This document shows positions 1-8,987 of a stretch of DNA of 35,225 nt, piece after piece. The notes below the pieces were generated by a model. The model did not search any database. It was given only the letters and a program-made list of their open reading frames with translations, and was not told the DNA's origin. Made by a program: the position numbers and the translations under genes. Numbering within the stretch: position 1 is the first letter of the stretch; each line of letters starts with the position of its first letter. This DNA comes from Massilia glaciei. GTDB taxonomy: Bacteria > Pseudomonadota > Gammaproteobacteria > Burkholderiales > Burkholderiaceae_D. The stretch is taken from positions 1-35,225 of the forward strand of contig NZ_PXWF02000265.1 in the NCBI RefSeq assembly GCF_003011895.2. Direction: 5' to 3'.

Positions 1-175
1 ATGACGGAGCTATATGGGTCCCATCCTTCGCGGGGATGACGGAGCTAGATGGGGCCGCGCCTTCGCGGGGATGACGGAGCTATATGGGTCCCCGCCTTCG
101 CGGGGATGACGGAGCTATATGGGTCCCCGCATTCGCGGGGATGACGTAGCCATATGGGTCCCCGCTTTCGCGGGG
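1..175. repeat. Five tandem 35-bp hairpin repeats
   Basis: Five head-to-tail units of 35 bp start at 1, 36, 71, 106 and 141. The common pattern is ATGACGGAGCTATATGGGTC followed by a CCCCGC-NTTC-GCGGGG hairpin (6-bp stem, 4-base loop). Units 3, 4 and 5 keep the hairpin; units 1 and 2 have changes in its left arm. The array lies just beyond the pepA stop codon and is cut by the window edge, so its full length is unknown. The hairpin core resembles dispersed intergenic elements common in proteobacteria. No variable spacers separate the units. Confidence 0.9.
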
Positions 176-228
176 AGTCGTTTCTGCCAATGGCGGAAAC
201 GACGATACATCGGCGTGCCGCTCCTACC

Positions 229-1722
229 TTAAACGCGGTTCAGCAAGAACGTCGACAGCAGCGGCACCGGACGTCCGGTCGCGCCTTTCGCGCCACCCGA
301 TTTCCATGCGGTGCCGGCGATATCGAGATGGGCCCAGGTGTATTTGCGGGTGAAGTTCTCGAGGAAACACGCGGCCGTCACGCTGGCGCCGCCCGGCGAG
401 CCGATGTTGGCCAGGTCCGCGAAGTTCGACTTGAGCTGCTCGTTGTACACCTCTTCGATCGGCAGGCGCCACGCGGTGTCGCTGGCCTGCTGGCCCGCCG
501 CCAGCAATTCGGCGGCCAGCTTCTCGTGGGCGGCGTCGCTGCGCGTGAACAAGCCCGACTTGTGGTGCCCGAGCGCGACGATGCAGGCACCGGTCAGTGT
601 GGCGATGTCGACCACGGCGGCCGGGTTGAAGCGCTCGGCGTAGGTCAGCGCGTCGCACAGGACCAGACGTCCCTCGGCATCGGTGTTGAGGATCTCGATG
701 GTCAAGCCGTTCATCGAGGTGACGATGTCGCCCGGCTTGGTCGCGCGGCCCGACGGCATGTTCTCGCAGGTGGCGATCACGCCGATCACATTGAGCTTGA
801 GGCCCATCTCGCCGATCGCGCGGAAGGTGCCCAGCACCGAGGCGGCGCCGCACATGTCGTACTTCATCTCGTCCATGGCGGGGCCCGGCTTGAGCGAGAT
901 CCCGCCCGAGTCGAACGTGATGCCCTTGCCGACGAGCACGACCGGCGCGTCCTTGGCCTTGCCGCCCATGTGCTTGAGCACGATGAACTTCGGCGGCTCG
1001 TCGCTGCCGTTGGTGACCGACAGGAAGCTGTTCATCTTGAGCGCCTGCAACTGCTTGCGCTCGAGCACTTCGACTTCGAACTTGTAATCCTTGGCCAATT
1101 GTTTCGCCGTCTGCGCGAGGTAGCCCGGGGTGCACACGTTCGGCGAGAGATTGCCCAGTTCCTTGGCCAGGTCCATGCCGTTGGCGATCGCGACCGCCTG
1201 CACCAGCGTGCTCTTGAGCTCGCCGTTGGCGGCCAGCGCCAGGGTGATCTTCCTGACGCCGGCCGAGGCCGGGTCTTTCTTGCTCTTCTGCGAATCGGTG
1301 CGGAACACGCTCTCGTGGGCGGCGCAAACGACGGTGCGCAAGGCCCAGTTGACGTCGCGCTCTTTCACATCGGTCATCGGTAGTGCGATAATGGCGTCTG
1401 CGCTGCCCAGCGACGCGAAGACCTTGAGCATGGCGCCCACGGCCGAGCTGAAGCTTTTCTCGCTGAACGTTTCATCGCCGCCCATACCGACGAGCAAAAC
1501 GCGCGCCGCGGCACTGCCTGAGACGCCGCGCAGCAGCATGGTCGAACCGGCCTTGCCGCTGATGTCACCGGACTTGAGCGCGGCGCTGATTTCACCACCT
1601 TGATCGAGGGCTTTGGCCGCCTGCGACATTTTTTTGTTCTCGAATACCGCAACCGCGACGCAGCCGCTTTTGGCCGACGCGATCGTGTTTTTTGTGTCGA
1701 ATGCTTTTATGCTAAAGTCCAT
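229..1722 (-). CDS. pepA: Leucyl aminopeptidase PepA (M17)
   Basis: This encodes a 497-aa cytosolic M17 aminopeptidase that removes N-terminal residues from peptides using two metal ions. The C-terminal catalytic half carries the metal-binding [11 protein letters not shown] (Lys and Asp ligands), the [11 protein letters not shown] segment and the M17 signature [14 protein letters not shown], whose Asp, Glu and Arg are conserved. The N-terminal macro-like domain looks complete, and the length is normal for PepA (about 500 aa). The gene diverges from lptF across about 100 bp, an arrangement common in beta- and gammaproteobacteria. PepA homologues in enterics also act as DNA-binding regulators, but nothing here tests that. 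The start at 1722 gives the usual MDFSIK-type N-terminus. Confidence 0.97.
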   Translation of the reverse strand: MDFSIKAFDTKNTIASAKSGCVAVAVFENKKMSQAAKALDQGGEISAALKSGDISGKAGSTMLLRGVSGSAAARVLLVGMGGDETFSEKSFSSAVGAMLKVFASLGSADAIIALPMTDVKERDVNWALRTVVCAAHESVFRTDSQKSKKDPASAGVRKITLALAANGELKSTLVQAVAIANGMDLAKELGNLSPNVCTPGYLAQTAKQLAKDYKFEVEVLERKQLQALKMNSFLSVTNGSDEPPKFIVLKHMGGKAKDAPVVLVGKGITFDSGGISLKPGPAMDEMKYDMCGAASVLGTFRAIGEMGLKLNVIGVIATCENMPSGRATKPGDIVTSMNGLTIEILNTDAEGRLVLCDALTYAERFNPAAVVDIATLTGACIVALGHHKSGLFTRSDAAHEKLAAELLAAGQQASDTAWRLPIEEVYNEQLKSNFADLANIGSPGGASVTAACFLENFTRKYTWAHLDIAGTAWKSGGAKGATGRPVPLLSTFLLNRV

Positions 1723-1826
1723 TTGATTCTCCGTTTCGTGTTGTGGTGCGCACAGCCTTGTACTGCCGCTTCTACCGCCGCTTGTACTGCCTGCGTATTG
1801 CCTAACCTAGTGATTATAACTTTCGA
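1723..1826. promoter_or_regulatory. Divergent promoter region pepA/lptF
   Basis: This is the 104-bp gap between the divergent starts of pepA and lptF, so it must hold the promoters of both. It has an AT-rich stretch just before lptF (GTGATTATAACTTTCG). I could not assign -35/-10 pairs with confidence. Confidence 0.4.
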
Positions 1827-2963
1827 ATGATCTTCCAACGCGCATTGCGCCGCGAACTGGCCAGTTCGGCCGGTGCCACATTCACGGTGCTGTTTTCCAT
1901 TATGGTGACCTGGAGCCTGATTAACATCCTCGGCAAAGCCGCGGGTGGTCGGGTCGCGTCCGGGGACGTGCTCGCGCTGATCGCATTCGCCGCGTTGAAT
2001 TATCTTCCAACTATCCTGATCCTCACCAGCTTTATTTCTGTGCTGATGGTCGTCACGCGCAGCTACCGCGATTCCGAAATGGTCGTTTGGTTCGCCTCGG
2101 GCCTGTCGCTGGTGCGCTGGATCCGGCCGGTGCTCACGTTCGGCATGCCGATCGTGCTGCTGACGGCCGCCCTGAGCACCTACGCCACGCCCTGGGCCAA
2201 GCTTAAAAACGCCGAATTCGTGCAGCGCTTCGAAAAGCGCGAAGACCTTAAAAAAGTCACGCCCGGCCAATTCAAAGAGTCGACCTCGAGCAACCGCGTG
2301 TTCTTCGTCGAAGGCGCCACCGGCGAGTCAACGACCGTGCAAAACGTGTTCGTCAATACGGTCGACAAGGACGGCAACACGATCGTGGTCGCCAAAGAGG
2401 GCGTGATCGAACAGGACAACAAGGGCGGCCAGTTCCTGGTGCTCAAAAACGGGCGCCGCTACCACGGCGTGCCGGGCCAGGCCGATTTCGAGTCGATGGA
2501 GTTCGCCCGCTACAGCATGCGCGTGTCGACCGGCACGCCGGTGCTCGGCGCCGAATTGCCGGTCGAGGCGATGTCGACCATGGCGCTGCTGGCCGCGCCC
2601 AACAAATACACGCGCGCCGAATTGCTGTCGCGTATGGCCACGCCAATCATGTGCTTTTTGCTGCTGCTGCTGGCCATTCCGATTGGCTTCGTCAATCCGC
2701 GCGCGGGCAGCTCGGTCAACCTGATCATCGCGGTGCTCATTTTCTTCACCTATAACAACCTGGTCAAGACGCTCGAGGCCAGCGTCAAGCAGGGCAAGCT
2801 CGAATTCGCCATGAGCTGGTGGCCGCTGCACCTGCTCATCGCGCTGGCCACGCTGGTGCTGTTCGCCTGGCGCCTGAACGTGAACCACCGCTACCATCCG
2901 CTCATGCTGTGGGGCAGGTTCAAACGGCGCGGCGTCGCGGCCGGGCAGGGCGTGCCCGCATGA
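1827..2963 (+). CDS. lptF: LPS export permease LptF
   Basis: This 378-aa inner-membrane protein is one of the two transmembrane subunits of the LptB2FG transporter, which extracts lipopolysaccharide from the inner membrane. The fold shows as hydrophobic helices near residues 15-35, 55-80 and 100-125, a periplasmic beta-rich domain at about 135-260, and three C-terminal helices containing PIMCFLLLLLAIPIGFVNPR. The stop codon overlaps the lptG start by 4 bp (ATGA), so the two are co-translated. Length and layout fit the YjgP/YjgQ family. LptF was assigned by its first position in the pair and divergence from pepA. Confidence 0.95.
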   Translation: MIFQRALRRELASSAGATFTVLFSIMVTWSLINILGKAAGGRVASGDVLALIAFAALNYLPTILILTSFISVLMVVTRSYRDSEMVVWFASGLSLVRWIRPVLTFGMPIVLLTAALSTYATPWAKLKNAEFVQRFEKREDLKKVTPGQFKESTSSNRVFFVEGATGESTTVQNVFVNTVDKDGNTIVVAKEGVIEQDNKGGQFLVLKNGRRYHGVPGQADFESMEFARYSMRVSTGTPVLGAELPVEAMSTMALLAAPNKYTRAELLSRMATPIMCFLLLLLAIPIGFVNPRAGSSVNLIIAVLIFFTYNNLVKTLEASVKQGKLEFAMSWWPLHLLIALATLVLFAWRLNVNHRYHPLMLWGRFKRRGVAAGQGVPA

Positions 2964-4114
2964 AGATCCTGCAACGCTATTTCGCCGTCTCGATCTCGCA
3001 GGCGGTCGCCTTCGTGCTGCTGGCGCTGCTGCTGCTGGCCGCGTTCATGGACCTGACGGGCGAGCTGCCGTCGGTGGGCAAGGGCGAGTACGGCATCCAG
3101 CACGCCTTCCTGTACGTCATTCTCATGTTGCCGGGCAATGTCTACAAGCTCATGCCGGTGGCCGCCCTGATCGGCACCATCTACACGATGGCCCAGTTCG
3201 CGTCGAGCTCCGAGTTCACGATCATGCGCGCCTCGAGCATGTCGACCCGGATGGCGGCGGCGATGGTCTTCAAGATCGGCCTCGTGTTCGTGCTCATCAC
3301 GTTCGCGTTCGGCGAGCTGGTCACCCCGCGCACGGCCCCGATGGCCGAGCGGCTCAAGCTCAGCGCCAAGGGCGGCGCCGTGTCGCAGGAGTTCCGCTCG
3401 GGCATGTGGACCAAGGACGTCGTGCACAGCGACGGCCTGACCGGACCGGTGACGGGTTCGCGTTTTTTCAATGTGCGCCAGTTCCGCACCGACGGCCAAC
3501 TGCTCGACGTCAAGCTCTACGAATTCGACACCAGCTTGCGCCTGCGCTCGCTGACCACGGCCAAGCGCGCCTCGTTCCAGGGCAAGAACACCTGGCAGCT
3601 CGAAGAAGTGACCGAAACGCGCTTCGCCAACTCGGCCGAACATGCGGCCCCGGGCGGCACCTTCGGCCAGGAAACGAGCGCCGTCAGCACGCGCACCCTG
3701 CCGAGCCTGTTGGTGGTGTCCGAGATCACGCCGAAAATCCTGTCGGTGTCCTCGTCCGACCCGACCCGCATGTCGGTCAACGAGCTGGCTGTGTACACGC
3801 GCCACCTGGCCGAGAGCAAACAGGAGACCGAGCGCTTCAAAATCGCCTTCTGGAAAAAGCTGATCGACCCGCTCGCCATTTTCGTGCTGATGGCATTGGC
3901 CCTGCCGTTCGCCTACATGCACCAGCGCAGCGGCGGCGTGAGCCTCAAAATTTTCATCGGCATCATGATCGGGGTCGGCTTCATGCTGATCAACAGCCTG
4001 TTCTCGCACCTCGGGCTGCTCAGCACCTGGCCGGCGTTGCTGACCGCGATCGCGCCGAGCGCCTTATTCATGCTGCTCGCGATCGGCGCGTTGTGGTGGG
4101 TGGAGAGACATTGA
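2960..4114 (+). CDS. lptG: LPS export permease LptG
   Basis: This 384-aa protein is the second transmembrane subunit of LptB2FG. The ATG at 2960 overlaps the lptF stop and begins MKILQRYFAVSIS, the typical LptG start; longer in-frame extensions upstream are inside lptF. N-terminal helices (LLALLLLAAFMD and MLPGNVYKLMPVAALIGTIY) are followed by a periplasmic domain at about 125-290 and C-terminal helices ending in a Trp-rich tail. The stop codon overlaps the next gene in a TGATG junction, so all three plus-strand genes look like one transcript. Confidence 0.95.
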   Translation: MKILQRYFAVSISQAVAFVLLALLLLAAFMDLTGELPSVGKGEYGIQHAFLYVILMLPGNVYKLMPVAALIGTIYTMAQFASSSEFTIMRASSMSTRMAAAMVFKIGLVFVLITFAFGELVTPRTAPMAERLKLSAKGGAVSQEFRSGMWTKDVVHSDGLTGPVTGSRFFNVRQFRTDGQLLDVKLYEFDTSLRLRSLTTAKRASFQGKNTWQLEEVTETRFANSAEHAAPGGTFGQETSAVSTRTLPSLLVVSEITPKILSVSSSDPTRMSVNELAVYTRHLAESKQETERFKIAFWKKLIDPLAIFVLMALALPFAYMHQRSGGVSLKIFIGIMIGVGFMLINSLFSHLGLLSTWPALLTAIAPSALFMLLAIGALWWVERH

Positions 4115-4494
4115 TGAACCAACGAAAAGCCCTTATCCTGTTCGCCCACGGCGCGCGCGCCGCCACATGGGCCGCCCCGTTCGAACGCTTGCGCGACCTG
4201 ACCCAGGAGCGCATGCCGCAGGTGCCCGTGTCGCTCGCCTTCCTCGAGCTGATGGAGCCGCGCCTGCCGGCCCGGGTCGCCGCGCTGGCGGCCGAAGGCA
4301 TCGGCCACATCACGGTGGTGCCCGTGTTCCTCGGCGTGGGCGGGCACTTGCTGCGCGACCTCCCGCTGATCGTCGAGCAACTCGGGCGCGACCACCCGGG
4401 GCTGGCGATCGAGGTCGCCGGCGCCGTCGGCGAGGACCCCGGCGTCATCGACGCCATGACCGACTATTGCGTGAAGTCGGCCGGCGGCGCGTAA
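4114..4494 (+). CDS. cbiX: CbiX/SirB-type sirohydrochlorin chelatase
   Basis: This encodes a 126-aa small class II chelatase that inserts a divalent metal into sirohydrochlorin. It begins MNQRKALILFAHGAR, where the HG of FAHGAR supplies the expected catalytic His. A second conserved block, GHITVVPVFLGVGGHLLRDLP, supplies the other metal-side His. The length matches the single-domain CbiX-S/SirB type. The ATG at 4114 overlaps the lptG stop by one base. Because the same window encodes a sulfite reductase and a uroporphyrinogen methyltransferase but no cobalamin genes, iron insertion for siroheme is the likelier role; that is inference from context. Confidence 0.88.
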   Translation: MNQRKALILFAHGARAATWAAPFERLRDLTQERMPQVPVSLAFLELMEPRLPARVAALAAEGIGHITVVPVFLGVGGHLLRDLPLIVEQLGRDHPGLAIEVAGAVGEDPGVIDAMTDYCVKSAGGA

Positions 4495-4496
4495 AT

Positions 4497-4541
4497 TTGC
4501 GAAATCGCAAGCTTCGGGCGGCGCGGCGCGCCGACTATAAA
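4497..4541 (+). promoter_or_regulatory. Inverted repeat and -10-like element before lipoprotein gene
   Basis: Just after the cbiX stop there is a perfect inverted repeat, TTGCGA-AA-TCGCAA (4497-4510). A -10-like TATAAA follows at 4536-4541, 27 bp before the next start codon. The repeat could be an operator or part of the end of the upstream transcript. No T-tract follows it, so a classical terminator is not supported. Confidence 0.35.
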
Positions 4542-4567
4542 TTTTCCCTCAGAAAACAAACGAGACC

Positions 4568-5068
4568 ATGAAAATTTTCCTGTACGCAGCTTGCGCCGTC
4601 GCCTTGGGCGGCTGCGCCGTCGACCAGCAAGCCCGCGTCGGCGACGCCATGATGACACCCCTGACCGATTTGAACATGGCCAACACGGCGATTCCGCCGG
4701 TCCTGGCCGAGGCCGCGCTGCAGCCGTACAAGCTGCCGCCGATCACAAGCTGCGCCGACCTCTACGCCGCTGTTGACGCGCTCGAGCAAGTGCTAGAGGC
4801 CGACTTCGACGCGCCGCCGATCGTCAACATCGCCGGCGGCTTCGAGCGCGGCACGAACAAGCTTGGCAACGCCGCCGTCGGCGCATTGCGCCGCGCGGTC
4901 GAGGGCGCTGTGCCGTTCCGCGGTTGGGTGCGCAAGCTCAGTGGCGCCGAGCGCAATGCCAAAAAAGTGGCGCGGGCGATCGCGGCCGGCACCGCGCGGC
5001 GCAGCTTTCTGAAGGGGGCCGCGATGGCGCGCGGCTGTTCCGATTTCTACAAGCCGCTCGCAATCTGA
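4568..5068 (+). CDS. Putative lipoprotein, unknown function
   Basis: This encodes 166 aa with a lipoprotein signal peptide (MKIFLYAACAVALGGC, lipobox LGGC, lipidated Cys at residue 16). The mature part has no domain I recognise. It contains a Cys in the TSCADLYAAVDALEQ segment and a Cys near the C-terminus (ARGCSDFY) that could pair as a disulfide, plus a basic helical stretch (ERNAKKVARAIAAGTARR). The tail is soluble with no membrane segments, so the product is expected anchored to a membrane and facing the periplasm. It is 73 bp after cbiX with its own -10-like element and may be a separate transcript. Confidence 0.75.
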   Translation: MKIFLYAACAVALGGCAVDQQARVGDAMMTPLTDLNMANTAIPPVLAEAALQPYKLPPITSCADLYAAVDALEQVLEADFDAPPIVNIAGGFERGTNKLGNAAVGALRRAVEGAVPFRGWVRKLSGAERNAKKVARAIAAGTARRSFLKGAAMARGCSDFYKPLAI

Positions 5069-5206
5069 GTCGGCAGGATATGCATCCATGTACTATGGGC
5101 GCTTGCGGGCTGCAAAAAATGGAAGAACGAAATCGCTAACCTTCCGACCAATGCGGACACGCCAAAGCGCGCCGATAATCGCTAACGTTTGCATCTGGAA
5201 ACAAAT

Positions 5207-5609
5207 ATGTTTTTCTTTAGACCGAAAGAAGCAACACCAAAAGCGCCAGAACCGACAGGAAGACCTGCGGTATTCTGGGGGGGCTAGCGATCGAATGATC
5301 TGTTGCAAGGGCATTGCTGGCAGCGACGAATTCAACGTAACAAGTCATCCGAAGCTACACGATGGTGGTTATGTCGCAACTCTCGAGATCTTTGTTCCCG
5401 ATGAACTGCAAGGCGTATTTATCCATGCCTTCTACAGCGGGCATTGGTCGTTTGCTGTCAGCCCGTCCAATGAGGACACTGATAGCCTTCCGAGTTGGAG
5501 CGTTGCGCGTGAGTGGGGAACCATCAACCAGCATTCGGAAACCCTCACAATCTCCTGCCCAACAAATGCAAGTGTTAAGGTCGTAGATCGGATCGAGACG
5601 AACGGCTAA
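5207..5609 (+). pseudogene. Frameshifted gene of unknown function
   Basis: An ATG at 5207 opens a frame reading MFFFRPKEATPKAPEPTGRP that stops just after a run of seven G (5277-5283). Reading six G instead joins it to the frame ending at 5609. The restored product of about 133 aa continues through WGASDRMICCKGIAG and IHAFYSGHWSFAV to RIETNG. I recognise no family. Local GC is visibly lower than in the neighbours, which hints at acquired DNA. The intact downstream part could be translated alone from ATG 5295 (104 aa), and a longer frame opens at 5088. The run may be a real frameshift, a variable tract or a sequencing error; the sequence alone cannot decide. Confidence 0.6.
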
Positions 5610-5679
5610 GCCGGCGGCTCGTCCTCGCTAAGGCCAAAATGGATGCGTTTGTGCCTAAGCGAGCACGACTTGGACGGAC

Positions 5680-8556
5680 TCACCTTACCTCGAACTCGCC
5701 CACTCTGACCGTCCTGCCATCGCCGCTCAGGCGCAGCATCAGCATCTGCTCCTTGGCCTTGGCCGTGCCAAACCCCGTCGTCAGCTTCACTTGCAAGGTC
5801 GTGGCGCCGGCCACGACCTGCTGGCGCGAGCCGTAGAAGTTGGCCTCGATCTTGTATTTGCCCGGCTTCGCATTGCGCAGCGAGAACTCCTCCGGCCCGT
5901 AGCCGCCTGTGAAGTCGCGCGTCATCCTGCCACCCTGATACGTCAGGCGATGGCCGTAATAGCAGCGCTCGCCGTTCGGATCGGTCACCCACAAATCCAT
6001 GTCGCTGTTGTCGGCGTCCCAGGTCAGCACCGCGCGCACGTCGAGCGGCATGTTTCTGAGCAGGCGCGGGTCGATCCGGCTGGTGTCGATGTTGGCCCTG
6101 GCGGGCGCGGCGGCGATGATCGCGTTCATCTCGGACAATGCGATCAGTTCGATTTCGGCGAAGCGGCTGTCCCACGGGCGGATCACCGTCTCGTACAACT
6201 GGTCGACCGCCTGCTGGTGGTGGCCCGCCGCGGCGTGCGCCAGGCCCAGGTCGCGGAACGATTGCGGTTCCTCCTCGGCCAGCAATTGCACCTTCTCGAG
6301 CACCGGGATCGCCAGCGCCGGCGCGCCCGCCTGCATCAGACGGTAGCCGAGGATGCGCAGCACGTGCCGGTTCTCGAGGTCCATCTCGGCCAGGTTCGAC
6401 AACACCCGCAGCGCCAGGTCGCGCTGGCCTTTGTCGAGCAGCATGTCGGCGGCGTCGACATAGAAGGCGCTGCTGTTGAGGTATGAGGGCTTCTCGTCGA
6501 GGTAGACCTGGTAGATGGTCGCGGCGGTGGCGGCGTTCATGCGGGTGATGTAAGGCGCGTCGGAGCGCCATTTCTGGAGCGTGATGCCGATCCCGCTTGC
6601 CGCTTCCCCGCCTTTGTTTCTTTGGGCACTATGGGCGAGCGTTGGCGCTGCCGACCCCGCCGGCTCCGCCATGGGCGCCGGTGCGGGCACCGGCGAAGGC
6701 GGCGGCGCCATCACGGCGCGGGCCGGCGCCGACCCGGTCACCTCGACGCGCTCCGTCGCGATTTTGAGTGGCCGGCCCTTTGGATAGGTCTTCTCCCACC
6801 ACACGATTTTTTGCTGGAACTCGCGCGCCACGCGCTCCAATTGTTTTTCGCGCATGCCGAGCCGGCGCTGGTCGCGCTCGCCCGACAGGCGCGCGTAGTC
6901 GGCGCGCAAAGCCGGCGGCGGCAAGATGTCGTGGCGCACATAGTCCTCGATCCGGTCGAGCACGATCAGCGAGGTTTCGCGGGTCGGAATGCCGAACTTG
7001 GTGCCGAGGCGGCGGATCGCGGCCCGGTTCGCCTCGAGGTCCGCCTCGAGCGCGCGCAGTTTGTAGGCCGCCCAGAGTCGCCCGGCGAACGGATGGGGCG
7101 CTGCGCCGGCGCTCAGGTCGACACGCAACTGGCTCGGTTTGCCGTCTTGCATAAGCGACAGCGTCAGTTGCGCCCGCGGATTGAGGAATTTCCCTGCCAC
7201 GCGGACCAGGCCGTTCTCGGGATCGATCGATTCGACCACGAGTTCGGTCGCGCCGACCGCGCCGACCCGGTCAACATGGGTGCCCTCGGTCAGCAAGGAC
7301 TCGGCGGCCGCGCCCGGCTTTTGCGGATCGACCTGCACCAGCCTGCCGCCGCTGCGCTCGGCCAGGGCGGACAGGCGCGTGCTGTCGGCCGCCAGCGAGG
7401 AGTTGAGCGCGTACAGGCGCTGCTTCGGGCCCAGCTCCGGAAAGCGTGCCGCGCCGTAGTTGAGCAGCCCGTCGCTGACCAGCAGATACTCGCCGACATC
7501 GGCTTGCGGCGTCCAGGCGGCCAAGGCGCTGGCGCCGTCGTAGACCGTGCCTTCGAGTGCGGCGCGCAATTTGTCCCAGTTGCCATCGACGATACGGAAT
7601 TTCTTGACGGGCTCGGCGCGGTCGCGCAGGCGCGTCAGGCGCACCTCCGCGTTGCCCAGCGCGCTGAAATAGCGCCCCAGTTCGACCATCTCGGCCTCGC
7701 GCTGGCGCCCCGCGCCCGAACCCGAACTGTCCCACAGCAGGCCGACCGTCGAGGGCAGGCGGCGCAGCGAGCGCATGGCCGGCACCGGGATCTCGGTGAC
7801 GAAATAGGAGTCGCCATCGTGCTCCTGCACGAACGTTTGCGGCCGCGCCGAGGCCGGCACTTGCACCGTGAGCACGCCGCTCGGCTTGAAGCTGTTCTTG
7901 CGCACGCGCGCCGTCAGGTAGCCGGCGTCTTGCTGGTCGAACTTGACGGTGCCGAGCGCGCCGTTGACGACCGGCATGCCGACGCCGCCGATCCTGATCC
8001 CGAGCCCGAATTCCTGCATTGTGTCGGCGTACGCCAGCGGCAGGCGGTAATGCCAATTCCCGTCCGCGCGCATTAGCGCCTCGGTGTACTTGAGCTCGAC
8101 GGTGCGGGTGCCGCCGCCGGCGATCGGATAGACGCGCAGCTTGAAGTTGTTGCCCTGCGTTTGCTCGAGCAGCGCCGGGTCGACCCGCTGCCGCTCGATC
8201 GCCTCGAACACCTGGCGGCCCTTGGCCTTTTCGACCGTCACGGCGGGGCGCAGAACGCCGTCGATGTCGAGCGCGAAGGCGCTGATCTGCTGGCCTTCAA
8301 GCAGTGGAAACTGCAGATTGCCCTCGAGCGGGCGCGGATTCGGATTGAAGAACACCATGCGCACCGTGGTCTCGGCCAGGCCGCCACTGATGTCGGCGTC
8401 GATGTGCAGGCTCTGCAGCGTGATCGGTTTTTCGGCCGCGCTTTGCATCAGGGGCGGCAGGGGGCGGTGTCGCTCCGGCGGCAACATCGATGTCGCCAGC
8501 GCGGGCGCGGCGGCGGAGCAAACGAGCAGGATCAGGGCGAGCAGGCGAGGGGACAT
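5680..8556 (-). CDS. VIT / VWA-like / DUF2135 exported protein
   Basis: This encodes 958 aa with a Sec signal peptide (LLALILLVCSAAAPALATS). A VIT domain spans about 40-170 (for example MVFFNPNPRPLEGNLQFPLL). A VWA-like domain at about 270-430 holds the MIDAS-type DSSGS motif in LLWDSSGSGAGRQ. The middle third is helical, with a Pro/Ala-rich hinge (APPPSPVPAPAPMAEPAGSA) and TPR-like repeats around 700-820. The C-terminal ~115 residues are a DUF2135 domain (TWDADNSDMDLWVTDPNGE). The architecture suggests a metal-dependent adhesion or scaffold protein in the periplasm or on the surface; its role is unknown. It is the last gene of a minus-strand block of exported proteins and converges on the frameshifted gene. 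Confidence 0.88.
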   Translation of the reverse strand: MSPRLLALILLVCSAAAPALATSMLPPERHRPLPPLMQSAAEKPITLQSLHIDADISGGLAETTVRMVFFNPNPRPLEGNLQFPLLEGQQISAFALDIDGVLRPAVTVEKAKGRQVFEAIERQRVDPALLEQTQGNNFKLRVYPIAGGGTRTVELKYTEALMRADGNWHYRLPLAYADTMQEFGLGIRIGGVGMPVVNGALGTVKFDQQDAGYLTARVRKNSFKPSGVLTVQVPASARPQTFVQEHDGDSYFVTEIPVPAMRSLRRLPSTVGLLWDSSGSGAGRQREAEMVELGRYFSALGNAEVRLTRLRDRAEPVKKFRIVDGNWDKLRAALEGTVYDGASALAAWTPQADVGEYLLVSDGLLNYGAARFPELGPKQRLYALNSSLAADSTRLSALAERSGGRLVQVDPQKPGAAAESLLTEGTHVDRVGAVGATELVVESIDPENGLVRVAGKFLNPRAQLTLSLMQDGKPSQLRVDLSAGAAPHPFAGRLWAAYKLRALEADLEANRAAIRRLGTKFGIPTRETSLIVLDRIEDYVRHDILPPPALRADYARLSGERDQRRLGMREKQLERVAREFQQKIVWWEKTYPKGRPLKIATERVEVTGSAPARAVMAPPPSPVPAPAPMAEPAGSAAPTLAHSAQRNKGGEAASGIGITLQKWRSDAPYITRMNAATAATIYQVYLDEKPSYLNSSAFYVDAADMLLDKGQRDLALRVLSNLAEMDLENRHVLRILGYRLMQAGAPALAIPVLEKVQLLAEEEPQSFRDLGLAHAAAGHHQQAVDQLYETVIRPWDSRFAEIELIALSEMNAIIAAAPARANIDTSRIDPRLLRNMPLDVRAVLTWDADNSDMDLWVTDPNGERCYYGHRLTYQGGRMTRDFTGGYGPEEFSLRNAKPGKYKIEANFYGSRQQVVAGATTLQVKLTTGFGTAKAKEQMLMLRLSGDGRTVRVGEFEVR

Positions 8557-8737
8557 GGTGGTTCTCCGAAAGGCCCGATGGGCGGGTGTGCCAGATGAAA
8601 CGGCGCTGCGGGCAGAACGGGGTTAAACCGACGTTGCCGCATTGCCGCCGATCCGCGCCGGCATGGGCGCGCCTGAATTGGAGGCCGGCGGAGCGGGCCA
8701 ACCGGCCCGGCCCGCCTGCTCCGTCCACGGGGGCCGT

Positions 8738-8926
8738 TTAGCGGATGCCCGTCGCCGTCACGGAGGTGTCGCGGCGCGGGGCCGGTTGCGGATAGCCATT
8801 GCCCGGCTGGTTCGATGGCGCGCTGGCCGCCGCCGCGCCCAGCACGCTGCCAAGCAGTTCCCCGGTCGCCGCGCAACCCGACATGGCCGCGGCCAGCGCC
8901 AACAAACATACGATTTTTTTCATCAT
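8738..8926 (-). CDS. Small lipoprotein, unknown function
   Basis: This encodes 62 aa starting MMKKIVCLLALAAAMSGC, a clear lipoprotein signal with an AMSGC lipobox. The mature ~45 residues begin with a Gly/Ala-rich segment (GELLGSVLGAAAA) and end in a Pro-rich tail, with no known domain. It could be an entericidin-like small outer-membrane lipoprotein, but that is only resemblance in size and composition. An AT-rich palindrome, TATATT-TG-AATATA, lies at 8937-8950 immediately upstream. A terminator at 8953-8977 separates it from the preceding gene, so it probably has its own promoter. Confidence 0.7.
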   Translation of the reverse strand: MMKKIVCLLALAAAMSGCAATGELLGSVLGAAAASAPSNQPGNGYPQPAPRRDTSVTATGIR

Positions 8927-8952
8927 GATTCCCCTTTATATTTGAATATAAA

Positions 8953-8977
8953 CAAAAACGGACCCAAGATCGGTCCG
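8953..8977 (-). terminator. Rho-independent terminator after 8988-9512 gene
   Basis: On the minus strand the stem CGGACC / GGTCCG encloses a 7-base loop and is followed by TTTTTGTTT. It sits 11 bp past the stop codon of the lipoprotein gene at 8988, in the correct orientation to end that transcript. Confidence 0.8.
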
Positions 8978-8987
8978 TGGATAAGGA

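Noticed and set aside
1-175. CRISPR array
   Set aside because: The 35-bp units abut each other with no unique spacers, and no cas genes are in the window.
154-1383. Long plus-strand open frame opposite pepA
   Set aside because: It is the antisense of pepA; the translation is Arg/Val/Ala-rich with no domain, as expected for high-GC shadows.
5088-5206. Coding start for the unknown gene at 5088
   Set aside because: The 40-residue extension reads as basic, unstructured sequence (MYYGRLRAAKNGRTKS). The 5207 start joined by a one-base correction gives a more plausible N-terminus, though 5088 cannot be fully excluded.
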